A stretch of 64,000 nt of DNA from NCBI GenBank assembly GCA_947488175.1, contig CANKYO010000008.1, positions 124,001 to 188,000 on the forward strand, read 5' to 3'. Every line of letters begins with the position of its first letter. The first letter of the stretch is position 1. Positions 45,737 to 53,524 of the stretch are shown piece after piece. The notes beneath the pieces are model-generated. The model had not been told where the DNA came from. It did not search any database and worked only from the letters and a program-made list of their open reading frames with translations. This DNA is from an uncultured Paracoccaceae bacterium. GTDB lineage: Bacteria; Pseudomonadota; Alphaproteobacteria; Rhodobacterales; Rhodobacteraceae. The position numbers and the translations under genes were made by a program.

Positions 45737-46098
45737 ATCTTTCCTTCCTGATTGCGCCGGAGCGATCTGCGAAAACTGCAGAATCGTCGCGGCAGAAAAT
45801 TAATGTAGACTCAAATGTTCTTGTTTTGTACCATCTAAGCAAAACAATCTCGCCGTGTATTAAATCCGCAACGTCCTTGGTTTGCCGAAAACCCACACAT
45901 CTGGATCCCACCCAAAAAAATACTTGGGGAACCGGGTGACCTTGGGTTAAACCACCCGAACACGATCACGAATCAAGGAGAATGCAATGCTCAGAAAGGA
46001 TAACCTCACCCGCTGGTGCTAGGCCACGGCATTGCATGTCGGCGGCCCTGAATGGCCCGCTGGTTTTTCCCAAGACTACATTCTGATCGGATACACAA
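45737..46098. other. Intergenic region between the repeat protein and the next plus-strand genes
   Basis: About 360 bases. The upstream part (45740-45960) is AT-richer and probably carries the promoter of the minus-strand repeat gene. An AAGGAG ribosome binding site at 45975-45980 precedes an 11-codon reading frame (45987-46022). Nothing else is recognised. Confidence 0.45.
45987..46022 (+). CDS. Possible 11-residue leader peptide
   Basis: MLRKDNLTRWC then a stop, with AAGGAG 6 bases upstream of the ATG. The spacing is ideal, but the frame is very short. It could be a leader peptide, possibly sensitive to the terminal Trp-Cys codons, or a chance frame. Confidence 0.3.
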   Translation: MLRKDNLTRWC

Positions 46099-46416
46099 AT
46101 GCATCCCCCATTTTTTACGGTCGATCACAAGATCGGACCGGACATACACCACCAAAGCGACAGTCGGCCTGCCAAACGGCGGGGGATCGCAGAACGCTTG
46201 CGGTTGAGCCCTGCAGTCGCGGGCTGGCCACCGGCGCCATTGGTGGCCCCGTGGATATTGAGCGATGGAGAGGTAGAGCTGCCATCGGGCGCACCGGCGC
46301 TGGGACGGCCACAGCTAAAGGTTGTACCACCACCACGCCGGACCTTGCGCGATACGTTTGGTCGGTGGCTGATCAGGATGGGCCAGCGGATGATCCTGCA
46401 AAACCGCCTCGGGTAA
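46099..46416 (+). CDS. Hypothetical protein, 105 residues
   Basis: Pro/Arg-rich, cationic protein beginning MHPPFFTVDHKIGPDIHHQS and ending with a helix RRTLRDTFGRWLIRMGQRM. The amphipathic C-terminal helix and the regular start argue for a real gene; the middle is low in recognisable features. There is no strong ribosome binding site (CGGAT). It ends 54 bases before the TraB/GumN gene. Confidence 0.45.
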   Translation: MHPPFFTVDHKIGPDIHHQSDSRPAKRRGIAERLRLSPAVAGWPPAPLVAPWILSDGEVELPSGAPALGRPQLKVVPPPRRTLRDTFGRWLIRMGQRMILQNRLG

Positions 46417-46470
46417 TTGACCCGGGGCGCGTCATCCTTAGGTTAAAGGCAGCCACTACAAGGAATGATC

Positions 46471-47460
46471 ATGCTTCTGCGCCTCACTGCCATTTTTTTT
46501 ACCCTGCTCGGCCTGCCCGCCGCCGCGCAATGTGTCGGAGAAAGCTATCTGGACCAACTGTCAGCGCAGGACCGGGCAGAGCTGGCCGCAGCCGCTGCTG
46601 AAATGCCTTATGCCGAGGGGCTGCTGTGGACCGCCACAAAAGATGACAGGCGGGTTACCGTCGTCGGCACCATGCATATCTACGATCCACGGCTCGAAGA
46701 TATCCGCGCCCGCATCCAGGACACCGTGCAATCGGCTGACCTGATCATGCTTGAAGCCACGCCAGAGGACAAAAAAGCGCTGGAACAGTTGCTGATCACC
46801 GACCCCGGCATTCTATTTATCAATGAAGGGCCGACATTGCGCGATCTGGTGGATGATGAAACATGGGGGCTGATCGCTGACGCGGCCAACGCCCGGTCTA
46901 TCCCGCCATTCATGGCCGCCAAGATGCAGCCATGGTATCTGTCGATCATGCTGTCCGTACCGCCCTGCGCGATGCAAGGCATGATGGCCGGCGATCTGGG
47001 GCTGGACCTGATGATCATGGAAGATGCCGAAAGCGCCGGGGTCCCGATGCAATCGCTTGAGGATGTTACCACCCTGTTTGATATCTTCAATAGCGACCCG
47101 ATCGAAGATCAGATCGACATGCTGCGGATCAACCTGCTGTCGCCTGACGCCCAGAAACAGATGTTCGTGGCCATGCTGGATCGCTATTTTGCCGGGGACG
47201 TGGGCACATTGTGGGAAATGTCACGCTTTGCGATCATGACCACACCCGGCGTCGATCCGGCCGAGGCCGAGGACCTATTCGCCCAAACCGAAGCCGCCCT
47301 GCTGATCGACCGCAATCGCAACTGGATGCCAGTGATCCGCGACGCAACGCAGATGCATGATGACATCGTCGTCGCCGTTGGTGCTGCCCATCTGATCGGC
47401 GATGACGGGATCCTGCAGTTTCTGGATGACGAAGGTTGGACCTTGCAGCAGATGCAATAG
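46471..47460 (+). CDS. TraB/GumN family protein
   Basis: 329-residue secreted or periplasmic protein with a signal peptide (RLTAIFFTLLGLPAAAQC). The family pattern VTVVGTMHIYDPRLEDI and the C-terminal DIVVAVGAAHLIGDDGILQF (with conserved GAAHL) identify the TraB/GumN (PF01963) family. Related proteins are proposed metalloproteases; activity is unproven. ATG 46471 has AAGGA 6 bases upstream; the ATG at 46465 is too close to it. The gene is convergent with DUF2161. Confidence 0.9.
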   Translation: MLLRLTAIFFTLLGLPAAAQCVGESYLDQLSAQDRAELAAAAAEMPYAEGLLWTATKDDRRVTVVGTMHIYDPRLEDIRARIQDTVQSADLIMLEATPEDKKALEQLLITDPGILFINEGPTLRDLVDDETWGLIADAANARSIPPFMAAKMQPWYLSIMLSVPPCAMQGMMAGDLGLDLMIMEDAESAGVPMQSLEDVTTLFDIFNSDPIEDQIDMLRINLLSPDAQKQMFVAMLDRYFAGDVGTLWEMSRFAIMTTPGVDPAEAEDLFAQTEAALLIDRNRNWMPVIRDATQMHDDIVVAVGAAHLIGDDGILQFLDDEGWTLQQMQ

Positions 47461-47463
47461 CGT

Positions 47464-48123
47464 TCAGACGTCCCCGTAATCTGCAAGCCCCTGATGACCG
47501 GCCTCTGTCAAATCATAGACGCCGCGGCTGACACGCTGAAACCAGCCATAATGATCGGCGGCCATGATACGGGTGGCATCCGGCACTTCGGCCCAGTTTT
47601 TGACAGTCGCCCCCTTTGATGGACCGTGGACTGCCAGAAACCGGGCGCAGCGCAGGGCATCCTGCCGGTAACCTGTCACAATGCCGTGCCGGGTCGCGCC
47701 GCCACTATTGGGGTCGCCCTTCAGGCGATCATAGGCGCGCAAGAGCCGTGCGGCCTTTTTCTTGGACCTAAGCGGCGCATATGGTCCGGGGTCGGCCAAC
47801 ACCTCGACATGTCCATCGCGCAGTCGCACGGTCATCACACCCAGACCAACCCTGCGGGCAAGCTTCACATTCGCCTTCAGCGCCTTTGTCTTTCCACCAG
47901 CGGGTATGGCCAGGTAAACCAGATCGGTCATCGCCAACCGCTCGATCCCCTGATGAAACAAGGCGAGCGAAAATCCTAGTTTTAACTCGACAATAACCGG
48001 CGCTTCGGCACCGCGCCGGGCCACCACATCAGCGGCCTCCACCTCGCCTTTTACGTCATAGCCTTGCCGCTCAAGATAGGCTTTTATCGGGGGATATAGA
48101 TCGGCCTCTCGCAGTTTTGTCAT
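47464..48123 (-). CDS. DUF2161 domain protein
   Basis: 219-residue protein of the DUF2161 family, sometimes annotated as a phosphodiesterase. The N-terminal part resembles a PD-(D/E)XK nuclease core: AADVVARRGAEAPVIVELKL, and the tail has VSRGVYDLTEAGHQGLADYG. The role is not known. ATG 48123 begins TKLREADLYPPIKAYLERQG; a longer frame to 48141 exists. Its 5' end is duplicated as a broken copy at 49375-49489. It is divergent from a lipoprotein gene. Confidence 0.88.
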   Translation of the reverse strand: MTKLREADLYPPIKAYLERQGYDVKGEVEAADVVARRGAEAPVIVELKLGFSLALFHQGIERLAMTDLVYLAIPAGGKTKALKANVKLARRVGLGVMTVRLRDGHVEVLADPGPYAPLRSKKKAARLLRAYDRLKGDPNSGGATRHGIVTGYRQDALRCARFLAVHGPSKGATVKNWAEVPDATRIMAADHYGWFQRVSRGVYDLTEAGHQGLADYGDV

Positions 48124-48189
48124 GGCGTGCAACTTGCGCAATGGATGTGATCATTTCAAACGGAAACTTCGCTGACATGCACAGGTTAA

Positions 48190-48205
48190 CCTTGTAACTA
48201 CAAGG
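48190..48205. promoter_or_regulatory. Palindromic candidate operator
   Basis: Perfect inverted repeat CCTTGTA (48190-48196), 2-nt spacer, TACAAGG (48199-48205), in the divergent region between DUF2161 and the lipoprotein gene. The symmetry and length suit a dimeric regulator. Confidence 0.4.
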
Positions 48206-48410
48206 AAACGATCAACAAAAAATGTGTGCTGGCGTTAACACTATTTCGCGCAAGAGACCCGTATCCCGCCGTCAACCATTGACGCCCGCATATAACCTGC
48301 GAAGCTATCCCAAAAAGTGTTCGAAACACTTGTGTGTACAAAGGCAAATCCACCGGACGAGCAGCCTTGGTTTGTATCCTTCCAATGACCAATTACGACA
48401 GGACGAATTC

Positions 48411-49331
48411 ATGACCTTCACAATGAACAGCAAAGCTTCCATAGCGCTGGCCACGCTCGCATTGACCGCTTGCACTGGCGAAACATCAGACAGCGAAACT
48501 GTCTTTACCCCTCTGGCCCAGACCGGATTTGCCACACCAAGCGATGAAATTGCCTCATCGATCAATTTCCGCTCGCTCAGCGATGGGCGCATTGTCGTCT
48601 CAAACTCATCAGGTGATGCGCAGACCGTGCCGGTTTCGGTCCGGTTCGTCAGCGGTGAAACCCAGGATGGCCAGACAAGCGATCTGGCGAGAATGGTCGT
48701 TACGGTAGATGGGGATACAAGAACCCTTTTCCGCCAAAATCCGACCAGCGACAGCTATGTCAGGTTTACCGGCAACGCCCTGGAAACAGATGCCCGGTTT
48801 ACGACAGAACGGACGGCTGACGGGGTGGGTGGCACGGTCGTTCAGTCGGGACTGCTGGAGTTCGACAACCCGGAGGATCCGAGCAACAGCAGTGGCTATA
48901 TCGTATTCGGATTTGATACAGACCCTGCGTTCATCGCGACCGAAACAGGATCTGTCGATTATGACGGTGGCATTGATGTGGTTGGATACAGCGACGGTGT
49001 ATATGCCAACGCAGAAGGTACGATCACTGTGAGTGTGAATTTTGATGACCCGCGCAGTGTGACCGGTAGCCTCAACCACGGCGCCATAGAAAATATGCTG
49101 GACGCCCAGACATATCTGCTTTTGGATGGCGCCATAGATGCAAACGGGGTCACAGCCAGCCTTTCACCGCGAGACGCCTTTCAACCAGATGAAACCTTTG
49201 ACGGCGGTACCCTCGAAGGTACCTTCTTCGGTGCAGGGGCGGAGGCCATTGGCGGCACCGTATCATTTAGCGTGAGTGAAATCGGCGATGACGAGGTGCT
49301 GGTGCAAGGCGGCTTCATCGCAGAACGCTGA
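48411..49331 (+). CDS. TbpB-like lipoprotein, copy 1
   Basis: 306-residue lipoprotein. The lipobox LALTAC (Cys21) follows a hydrophobic signal. The later sequence is beta-rich and ends with the pattern GTLEGTFFGAGAEAIGGTVS, typical of the transferrin-binding protein B C-lobe-like barrel domains that occur in many surface lipoproteins. Function unknown; a transporter-linked surface solute binder is a family-based guess. ATG 48411 has AGGA 7 bases upstream. A paralogue follows at 49616. Confidence 0.85.
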   Translation: MTFTMNSKASIALATLALTACTGETSDSETVFTPLAQTGFATPSDEIASSINFRSLSDGRIVVSNSSGDAQTVPVSVRFVSGETQDGQTSDLARMVVTVDGDTRTLFRQNPTSDSYVRFTGNALETDARFTTERTADGVGGTVVQSGLLEFDNPEDPSNSSGYIVFGFDTDPAFIATETGSVDYDGGIDVVGYSDGVYANAEGTITVSVNFDDPRSVTGSLNHGAIENMLDAQTYLLLDGAIDANGVTASLSPRDAFQPDETFDGGTLEGTFFGAGAEAIGGTVSFSVSEIGDDEVLVQGGFIAER

Positions 49332-49374
49332 CGCCGGCGGTCCGACCGGGTTCGCCTTCGTCGTATCGGCTCGC

Positions 49375-49489
49375 CCCACCCGCCGGGCCACGATATCTGC
49401 CGCGCTGACCTCGCCTTTTACTTCATAGCCTTGCCGCTGAAGATAGGCCTTGATGGGGGATATAGGTCGGCCTCGCGGGGTTCCGTCAT
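49375..49489 (-). pseudogene. Broken copy of the DUF2161 5' end
   Basis: The minus strand reads from an ATG at 49489 as TEPREADLYPP, then shifts frame: compared with the intact gene (48123 downward) one base is missing near 49453, after which the second frame continues KAYLQRQGYEVKGEVSAADI-VARR. Roughly four in five bases match by eye over about 115 bases. Only the first 40 codons remain. The rest of the gene is absent. Confidence 0.8.
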
Positions 49490-49615
49490 CCCGATCCAGT
49501 TTGGGTTTTATTCATCACAGCAGCAAGCACCTGCCCAACAAAATCAGATTCAACCTAGCCGTGCGCAACGCCAAGGTATTAATGAATTCTTAACACTCAC
49601 AGCAAAGGTTGCCCA

Positions 49616-50548
49616 ATGACGACTTACATACCAAAAACCGCCATGTCGCTCACCCTGCTTCTGGCCCTTGCCGCCTGTGGTGGTAGTGGTGGCGGTGACC
49701 CCATATCAGGCGGCCCCGGCGGCACGACAAATGGACCAGATGCGAGCGATGGTTACGCTGAGGCGGGAGACGAAATCGACCAAGGCATCACCTTCTCCAC
49801 AACGGGCAACAGCAAGCTTGTGCGGGTTGGCGGAACGCCCTCGGTCCAGCAATCCGACATCACGGTTGCGTTCACCAATCCTTCCGGTGCCAATCCAGGA
49901 GTTGTCACCCTTCAAGTTGATGGGCAGTCTTTGAATGCGGTTTTGTCGAGCGGATCTCAAACAGACTATTTCGGCCAGAATAACGTCAATGGCGTCCCGA
50001 CCAATGTAGATTTCGACGTGCTGGAAACAGTTCCGAGCAACATCGCAGCACAGGCGCGTCTGTCGATTGTTCCAAGCGGTTCATCGACTGACGGTCAGGT
50101 TACTCATATCGTCTACGGTTTTGATACCGACCCGGCAACGATTGCGGCTCTATCGCCGCCAGGCGGATCGATCTTTTATGATGCGGAGGTCAATGTGGAC
50201 GCTGTCCAGGGTGCCACGACCGCACGAGGGTCAGGCTTCATCTCGCTCCAGGCAGATTTCGTGAACGATACAATTGACGGTTCCATGGACCTTGGATCGT
50301 TATCGGGCATCATGAACGGCCAGAGCTATGATCTGCAGTCCACGGCAATCAGCGGTAACGGCTTTTCCGGAAATGTCGCTGTGGACGGCAGCTTGCCAAC
50401 CGGGCTCGACCTTCAAAGCGGTGCCTATGCCGGTCAGTTCTACGGTGTTGACGCACTGGTCATTGGCGGCAACGTCCTGCTGATAATTACCGAAGACGGG
50501 TCAGATCCCATTTCCATTCAGGGCGCATTCCTCGGCACCGAAGACTGA
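49616..50548 (+). CDS. TbpB-like lipoprotein, copy 2
   Basis: 310-residue lipoprotein paralogous to the 48411 gene. Signal and lipobox MSLTLLLALAAC (Cys21), a Gly/Ser-rich linker (GGSGGGDPISGGPGGTTNGP), then a beta-rich domain; both proteins share HIVYGFDTDPATIAAL/YIVFGFDTDPAFIATE and end in G-YAGQFYGVDALVIGGNV versus GTFFGAGAEAIGGTVSF. AAAGG precedes the ATG. A strong terminator follows. Probable tandem duplicate of copy 1. Confidence 0.88.
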   Translation: MTTYIPKTAMSLTLLLALAACGGSGGGDPISGGPGGTTNGPDASDGYAEAGDEIDQGITFSTTGNSKLVRVGGTPSVQQSDITVAFTNPSGANPGVVTLQVDGQSLNAVLSSGSQTDYFGQNNVNGVPTNVDFDVLETVPSNIAAQARLSIVPSGSSTDGQVTHIVYGFDTDPATIAALSPPGGSIFYDAEVNVDAVQGATTARGSGFISLQADFVNDTIDGSMDLGSLSGIMNGQSYDLQSTAISGNGFSGNVAVDGSLPTGLDLQSGAYAGQFYGVDALVIGGNVLLIITEDGSDPISIQGAFLGTED

Positions 50549-50572
50549 TTGAAACCGCATGCTGTCAAATGA

Positions 50573-50604
50573 CCCCGCCGCAATCTGCGGCGGGGTGTTT
50601 TATT
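50573..50604 (+). terminator. Strong rho-independent terminator
   Basis: Perfect 9-bp stem CCCCGCCGC (50573-50581) and GCGGCGGGG (50587-50595) with a 5-nt loop, followed by TGTTTTATT. It ends the lipoprotein transcript and faces the small gene on the other strand. Confidence 0.85.
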
Positions 50605-50785
50605 AACGGCCGCCCAACCGACCGGGGAAGCGTGGCGGGCGCTTGCTGTCACGCCGCTGCCGGTTCGGGCCTTGGGGCACATTGCCGGGTCGCCCGCCCA
50701 CCGGATCAGGGCGAATGACTCTGCGGTTCATGACGGACAGGGGTTTCGTGCCCGTCTTGCGGGGCTTTGGTGTTTTATGGGGCAT
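50603..50785 (-). CDS. Small basic hypothetical protein
   Basis: 60-residue Arg/Pro/Lys-rich protein starting MPHKTPKPRKTGTKPLSV and ending in RFPGRLGGR. GAGG lies 8 bases before the ATG at 50785, supporting translation. It resembles small basic ribosome- or RNA-associated proteins in composition, but no family is recognised. Its stop adjoins a terminator shared with the lipoprotein gene. Confidence 0.5.
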   Translation of the reverse strand: MPHKTPKPRKTGTKPLSVMNRRVIRPDPVGGRPGNVPQGPNRQRRDSKRPPRFPGRLGGR

Positions 50786-51081
50786 CTTTGCACCTCATCT
50801 GTAAATGTCATGGGGCCGAAACGGCCAAACGGATCGCCAAACGGCGTCAGTCAGTCATGTCCATTGTCAGGGTGCTCCTTCTCAAAAGGGTGGCGGGCAT
50901 CCTTGCCCATTGATCAATGCAAGCGGTTTAAACCAGTTTGTCCATTGTCAGGTTCCTCCTATTGAGCCTCGCAACGTTACCATAATCCCAACCATAACGT
51001 CAAACCGAAGGCATGGGGTGACAGCCCTGACAGACACTCATATACACGGGGAAAAATGCGCCCTGATGGAAAGTGACCCCC
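50786..51081. other. Intergenic region with duplicated SD-start segments
   Basis: About 295 bases without a normal gene. On the minus strand it holds two near-identical Shine-Dalgarno plus start-codon segments, at about 50939-50960 and 50858-50880, each opening a frame of only five codons. The plus-strand sequence from about 51055 contains the ribosome binding site of ppaC. Confidence 0.5.
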
Positions 51082-52002
51082 ATGACCACACTCGTTTTCG
51101 GCCACAAAGCCCCCGACACTGACAGCACCGGTTCGCCTCTGATCTGGGAATGGTTCCTGAACCACACCGGGATCGACGCCAAGGCGGTGCTGCTTGGCAA
51201 ACCCAATACAGAGGCTGAGTTTGTCGCCAAAAAATGGGGCTTTACCCTGCCCGACGTGATCAAGGACGTCGAGAATGATCAGGAATGCGTGATCGTTGAC
51301 ACCAACAATCCTGCCGAACTGCCTGAGAACATCAATAACGCCAAGGTCATCGCGATCATCGACCATCACAAGCTGACCGGCGGGCTGGAAACCAAGAACC
51401 CGATCAATATCACGATCCGGCCTTTGGCCTGCACCGCCACGATCATGCATCAGATGATGGGGACGGCAGCCACCAAAATGCCCAAGAACGTCAAGGGGCT
51501 GATGCTGTCCTGCATCCTGTCCGACACGCTGGCGTTTCGGTCGCCCACCACCACACCGATGGACAAGGAACTGGCCGAGAAGCTGGCGGATGAGCTCAAC
51601 ATCGACCTGCATGGCTATGCGGGTGAGATGTTTGCGGCGAAATCCGATGTGTCTGCATTCTCTGAGGCCGAGCTGTTGCGGATGGACAGCAAGGAATACG
51701 AGGTCGAAGGCAAGAAGTTCCGCGTTTCGGTGCTGGAAACAACCGCGCCTGATGTGGTGCTGGATCGCAAGAAGGCGCTGATGGACGCGATGCCCGCTGT
51801 CGCCAAGGAAGATGGCGTTGATCAGGTCTTGCTGTTCGTGGTCGATATCCTTTCCGAAGAAGCAACACTGCTGATCCCCAACGATCTGACCAAAACACTG
51901 GCCGAAAAATCATTTGACGCCAAGGTCAGCGGCGACAGCGTGGTTCTGCCCGGCATCATGAGCCGGAAAAAACAGATCATTCCGAACCTGAAACTGTCTT
52001 AA
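51082..52002 (+). CDS. ppaC: Manganese-dependent inorganic pyrophosphatase (family II)
   Basis: 306-residue family II pyrophosphatase hydrolysing PPi to phosphate, driving biosynthetic reactions. DHH domain motifs: FGHKAPDTDSTGSPL, VDTNNPAEL, IAIIDHHKL; a C-terminal DHHA2 domain follows, ending SRKKQIIPNLKL. ATG 51082 with GGAAAG upstream is chosen over the in-frame GTG at 51073. The next gene is preceded by the phased repeat array. Confidence 0.96.
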   Translation: MTTLVFGHKAPDTDSTGSPLIWEWFLNHTGIDAKAVLLGKPNTEAEFVAKKWGFTLPDVIKDVENDQECVIVDTNNPAELPENINNAKVIAIIDHHKLTGGLETKNPINITIRPLACTATIMHQMMGTAATKMPKNVKGLMLSCILSDTLAFRSPTTTPMDKELAEKLADELNIDLHGYAGEMFAAKSDVSAFSEAELLRMDSKEYEVEGKKFRVSVLETTAPDVVLDRKKALMDAMPAVAKEDGVDQVLLFVVDILSEEATLLIPNDLTKTLAEKSFDAKVSGDSVVLPGIMSRKKQIIPNLKLS

Positions 52003-52019
52003 CGGAACGTTCGTAGGGG

Positions 52020-52063
52020 TCCGACGTTTTGCCGACGTAAGTCCGACGCAACGCCGACCGCCG
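52020..52063. repeat. Four phased 11-nt direct repeats (KCCGAC-N5)
   Basis: Hexamers TCCGAC or GCCGAC begin at 52020, 52031, 52042 and 52053, exactly 11 bases apart, the same period and core as at 7950-7993. The array begins 18 bases after the ppaC stop and ends 15 bases before the HAD-hydrolase ATG, so it would sit in the leader or promoter region. Confidence 0.7.
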
Positions 52064-52078
52064 AAAAGGTGCCATTTC

Positions 52079-52954
52079 ATGACCCAGATCATCACCCGTT
52101 TCGAAGAGATTTCGGGGCAATACGACGCAGCCTTTGTCGACCTGTGGGGCTGCATGCATAACGGCATTCACGCCCTGCCCGATGCGGTCGCGGCGATGCA
52201 GAAATACAGGGCCGCTGGCGGGTTGGTGGTGCTTGTCACCAACTCCCCCCGCCCCTGGGATTCGGTGGCGCGCCAAATCAGCGGGTTCGGCGTGCCAGAG
52301 GATGCATGGGATGCCATTGCCACGTCCGGCGATAGCGCGCGGGCGGCCATGTATCGGGGCATCGTGGGCGAAAAGATCTGGTTCATGGGCGAAAGCCCAC
52401 GCGATGATGATTTCTTCAAGCCTTTGAAAATCATTGAAGATCCGGTGAACATCCAAAAGGTTCCGCTGGATGAGGCTGAAGGTATCGTCTGTTGCGGGCC
52501 GTTTGATCCCCTGGCGGATGTTGATGTGAACCGGCCAGAGTTTCTTTATGCCAAGACCAAGGGGCTGAAGCTGCTTTGCGCCAATCCCGACATTGTCGTA
52601 GACCGGGGCGAGGTGCGGGAATGGTGTGCCGGTGCCTTGGCTGCGCTTTATACTGAAATGGGCGGCGAGAGCCTCTATTTCGGCAAGCCGCACCCACCAA
52701 TTTACGACCTGGCCCGCCACAGGCTCGCTGCGTTATCCGGTGCACCATCCGACCCGCGTATCATCGGGATCGGTGATGGAATCGGTACCGATATTCTGGG
52801 CGCCGTGCAGGAAGACATCGATGCGCTGTTCATTTCCGGCGGATTGGCGGCGAAAGAGACGAAAACAAACACGCAACCCGACCCTTATGCGCTGGCCGAC
52901 TATCTGCAATCGCAGCAGATGAGCGCGACTTATTCAATTGGTCACCTTCGCTAA
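52079..52954 (+). CDS. HAD-superfamily hydrolase, subclass IIA (TIGR01459-like)
   Basis: 291-residue phosphatase-like protein. The first HAD motif is FVDLWGCMHNGIHALPDAVA and the third/fourth motif is in IIGIGDGIGTDILGAVQEDI; GKPHPPIYDLA supplies the motif III lysine. These are class IIA HAD features, and the substrate is unknown. A phased repeat array lies directly upstream and AAAAGG precedes the ATG. Confidence 0.9.
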   Translation: MTQIITRFEEISGQYDAAFVDLWGCMHNGIHALPDAVAAMQKYRAAGGLVVLVTNSPRPWDSVARQISGFGVPEDAWDAIATSGDSARAAMYRGIVGEKIWFMGESPRDDDFFKPLKIIEDPVNIQKVPLDEAEGIVCCGPFDPLADVDVNRPEFLYAKTKGLKLLCANPDIVVDRGEVREWCAGALAALYTEMGGESLYFGKPHPPIYDLARHRLAALSGAPSDPRIIGIGDGIGTDILGAVQEDIDALFISGGLAAKETKTNTQPDPYALADYLQSQQMSATYSIGHLR

Positions 52955-53044
52955 CGGAATCGCTTGATTTTTCTGCGTTTGCAAAGTAATTAAATTTCAA
53001 TATCAATACGATACTTGGATTTTTGTTACCTTATGGAGCGTGAT

Positions 53045-53488
53045 ATGCTTGATAATGCCCCCCGCGGAACGATCTGCATCGAAGACATTGAGATCGGGAT
53101 GGTGCGGTCGCTGCGCAAGGTCGTGACCGACCGCGATATCGAGCTGTTCGCCGAAGTGTCCACCGACCGGAACCCGGTTCATCTGGACGAGGAATACGCA
53201 CGAGACACGATATTCGCGGGCCGTATTGCCCACGGCATGCTGACTGCCGGGCTTGTCAGCGCGGTCATTGGTGAGCAACTGCCCGGTCACGGCACGGTCT
53301 ATCTGGGGCAGAACCTGAAATTCCTCGCGCCCGTGCGTCCAGGCGACATGGTGCTGGCCGAGGTTGAAGTGACCGAGATCGATCATTCTAGACGCCGGGT
53401 GAAGATGGACACGCGTTGTCTGGTCAATGACAAGAAGGTGCTTGTCGGGGACGCCACGGTTCTCGCCCCGTCGCGGAAATTCGACTGA
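53045..53488 (+). CDS. MaoC-like dehydratase
   Basis: 147-residue hot-dog-fold protein with the MaoC hydratase motif: AEVSTDRNPVHLDEEYARDT, FAGRIAHGMLTAGLVSAVIG. The Asp/His pair in DRNPVHLD fits (R)-specific enoyl-CoA hydratases. ATG 53045 has GGAG 5 bases upstream; ATG 53033 and a longer TTG-start frame are less likely. It probably starts a transcription unit including ribF (gap of 36 bp). Confidence 0.9.
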   Translation: MLDNAPRGTICIEDIEIGMVRSLRKVVTDRDIELFAEVSTDRNPVHLDEEYARDTIFAGRIAHGMLTAGLVSAVIGEQLPGHGTVYLGQNLKFLAPVRPGDMVLAEVEVTEIDHSRRRVKMDTRCLVNDKKVLVGDATVLAPSRKFD

Positions 53489-53524
53489 CCTTGCACGCCC
53501 GCGCGGCCCACGCTACGCAAGGCC

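Noticed and set aside
44223..45803. Several plus-strand frames across the 52-residue repeats
   Set aside because: They repeat because the minus-strand gene repeats; Ser/Cys-rich content marks them as shadows.
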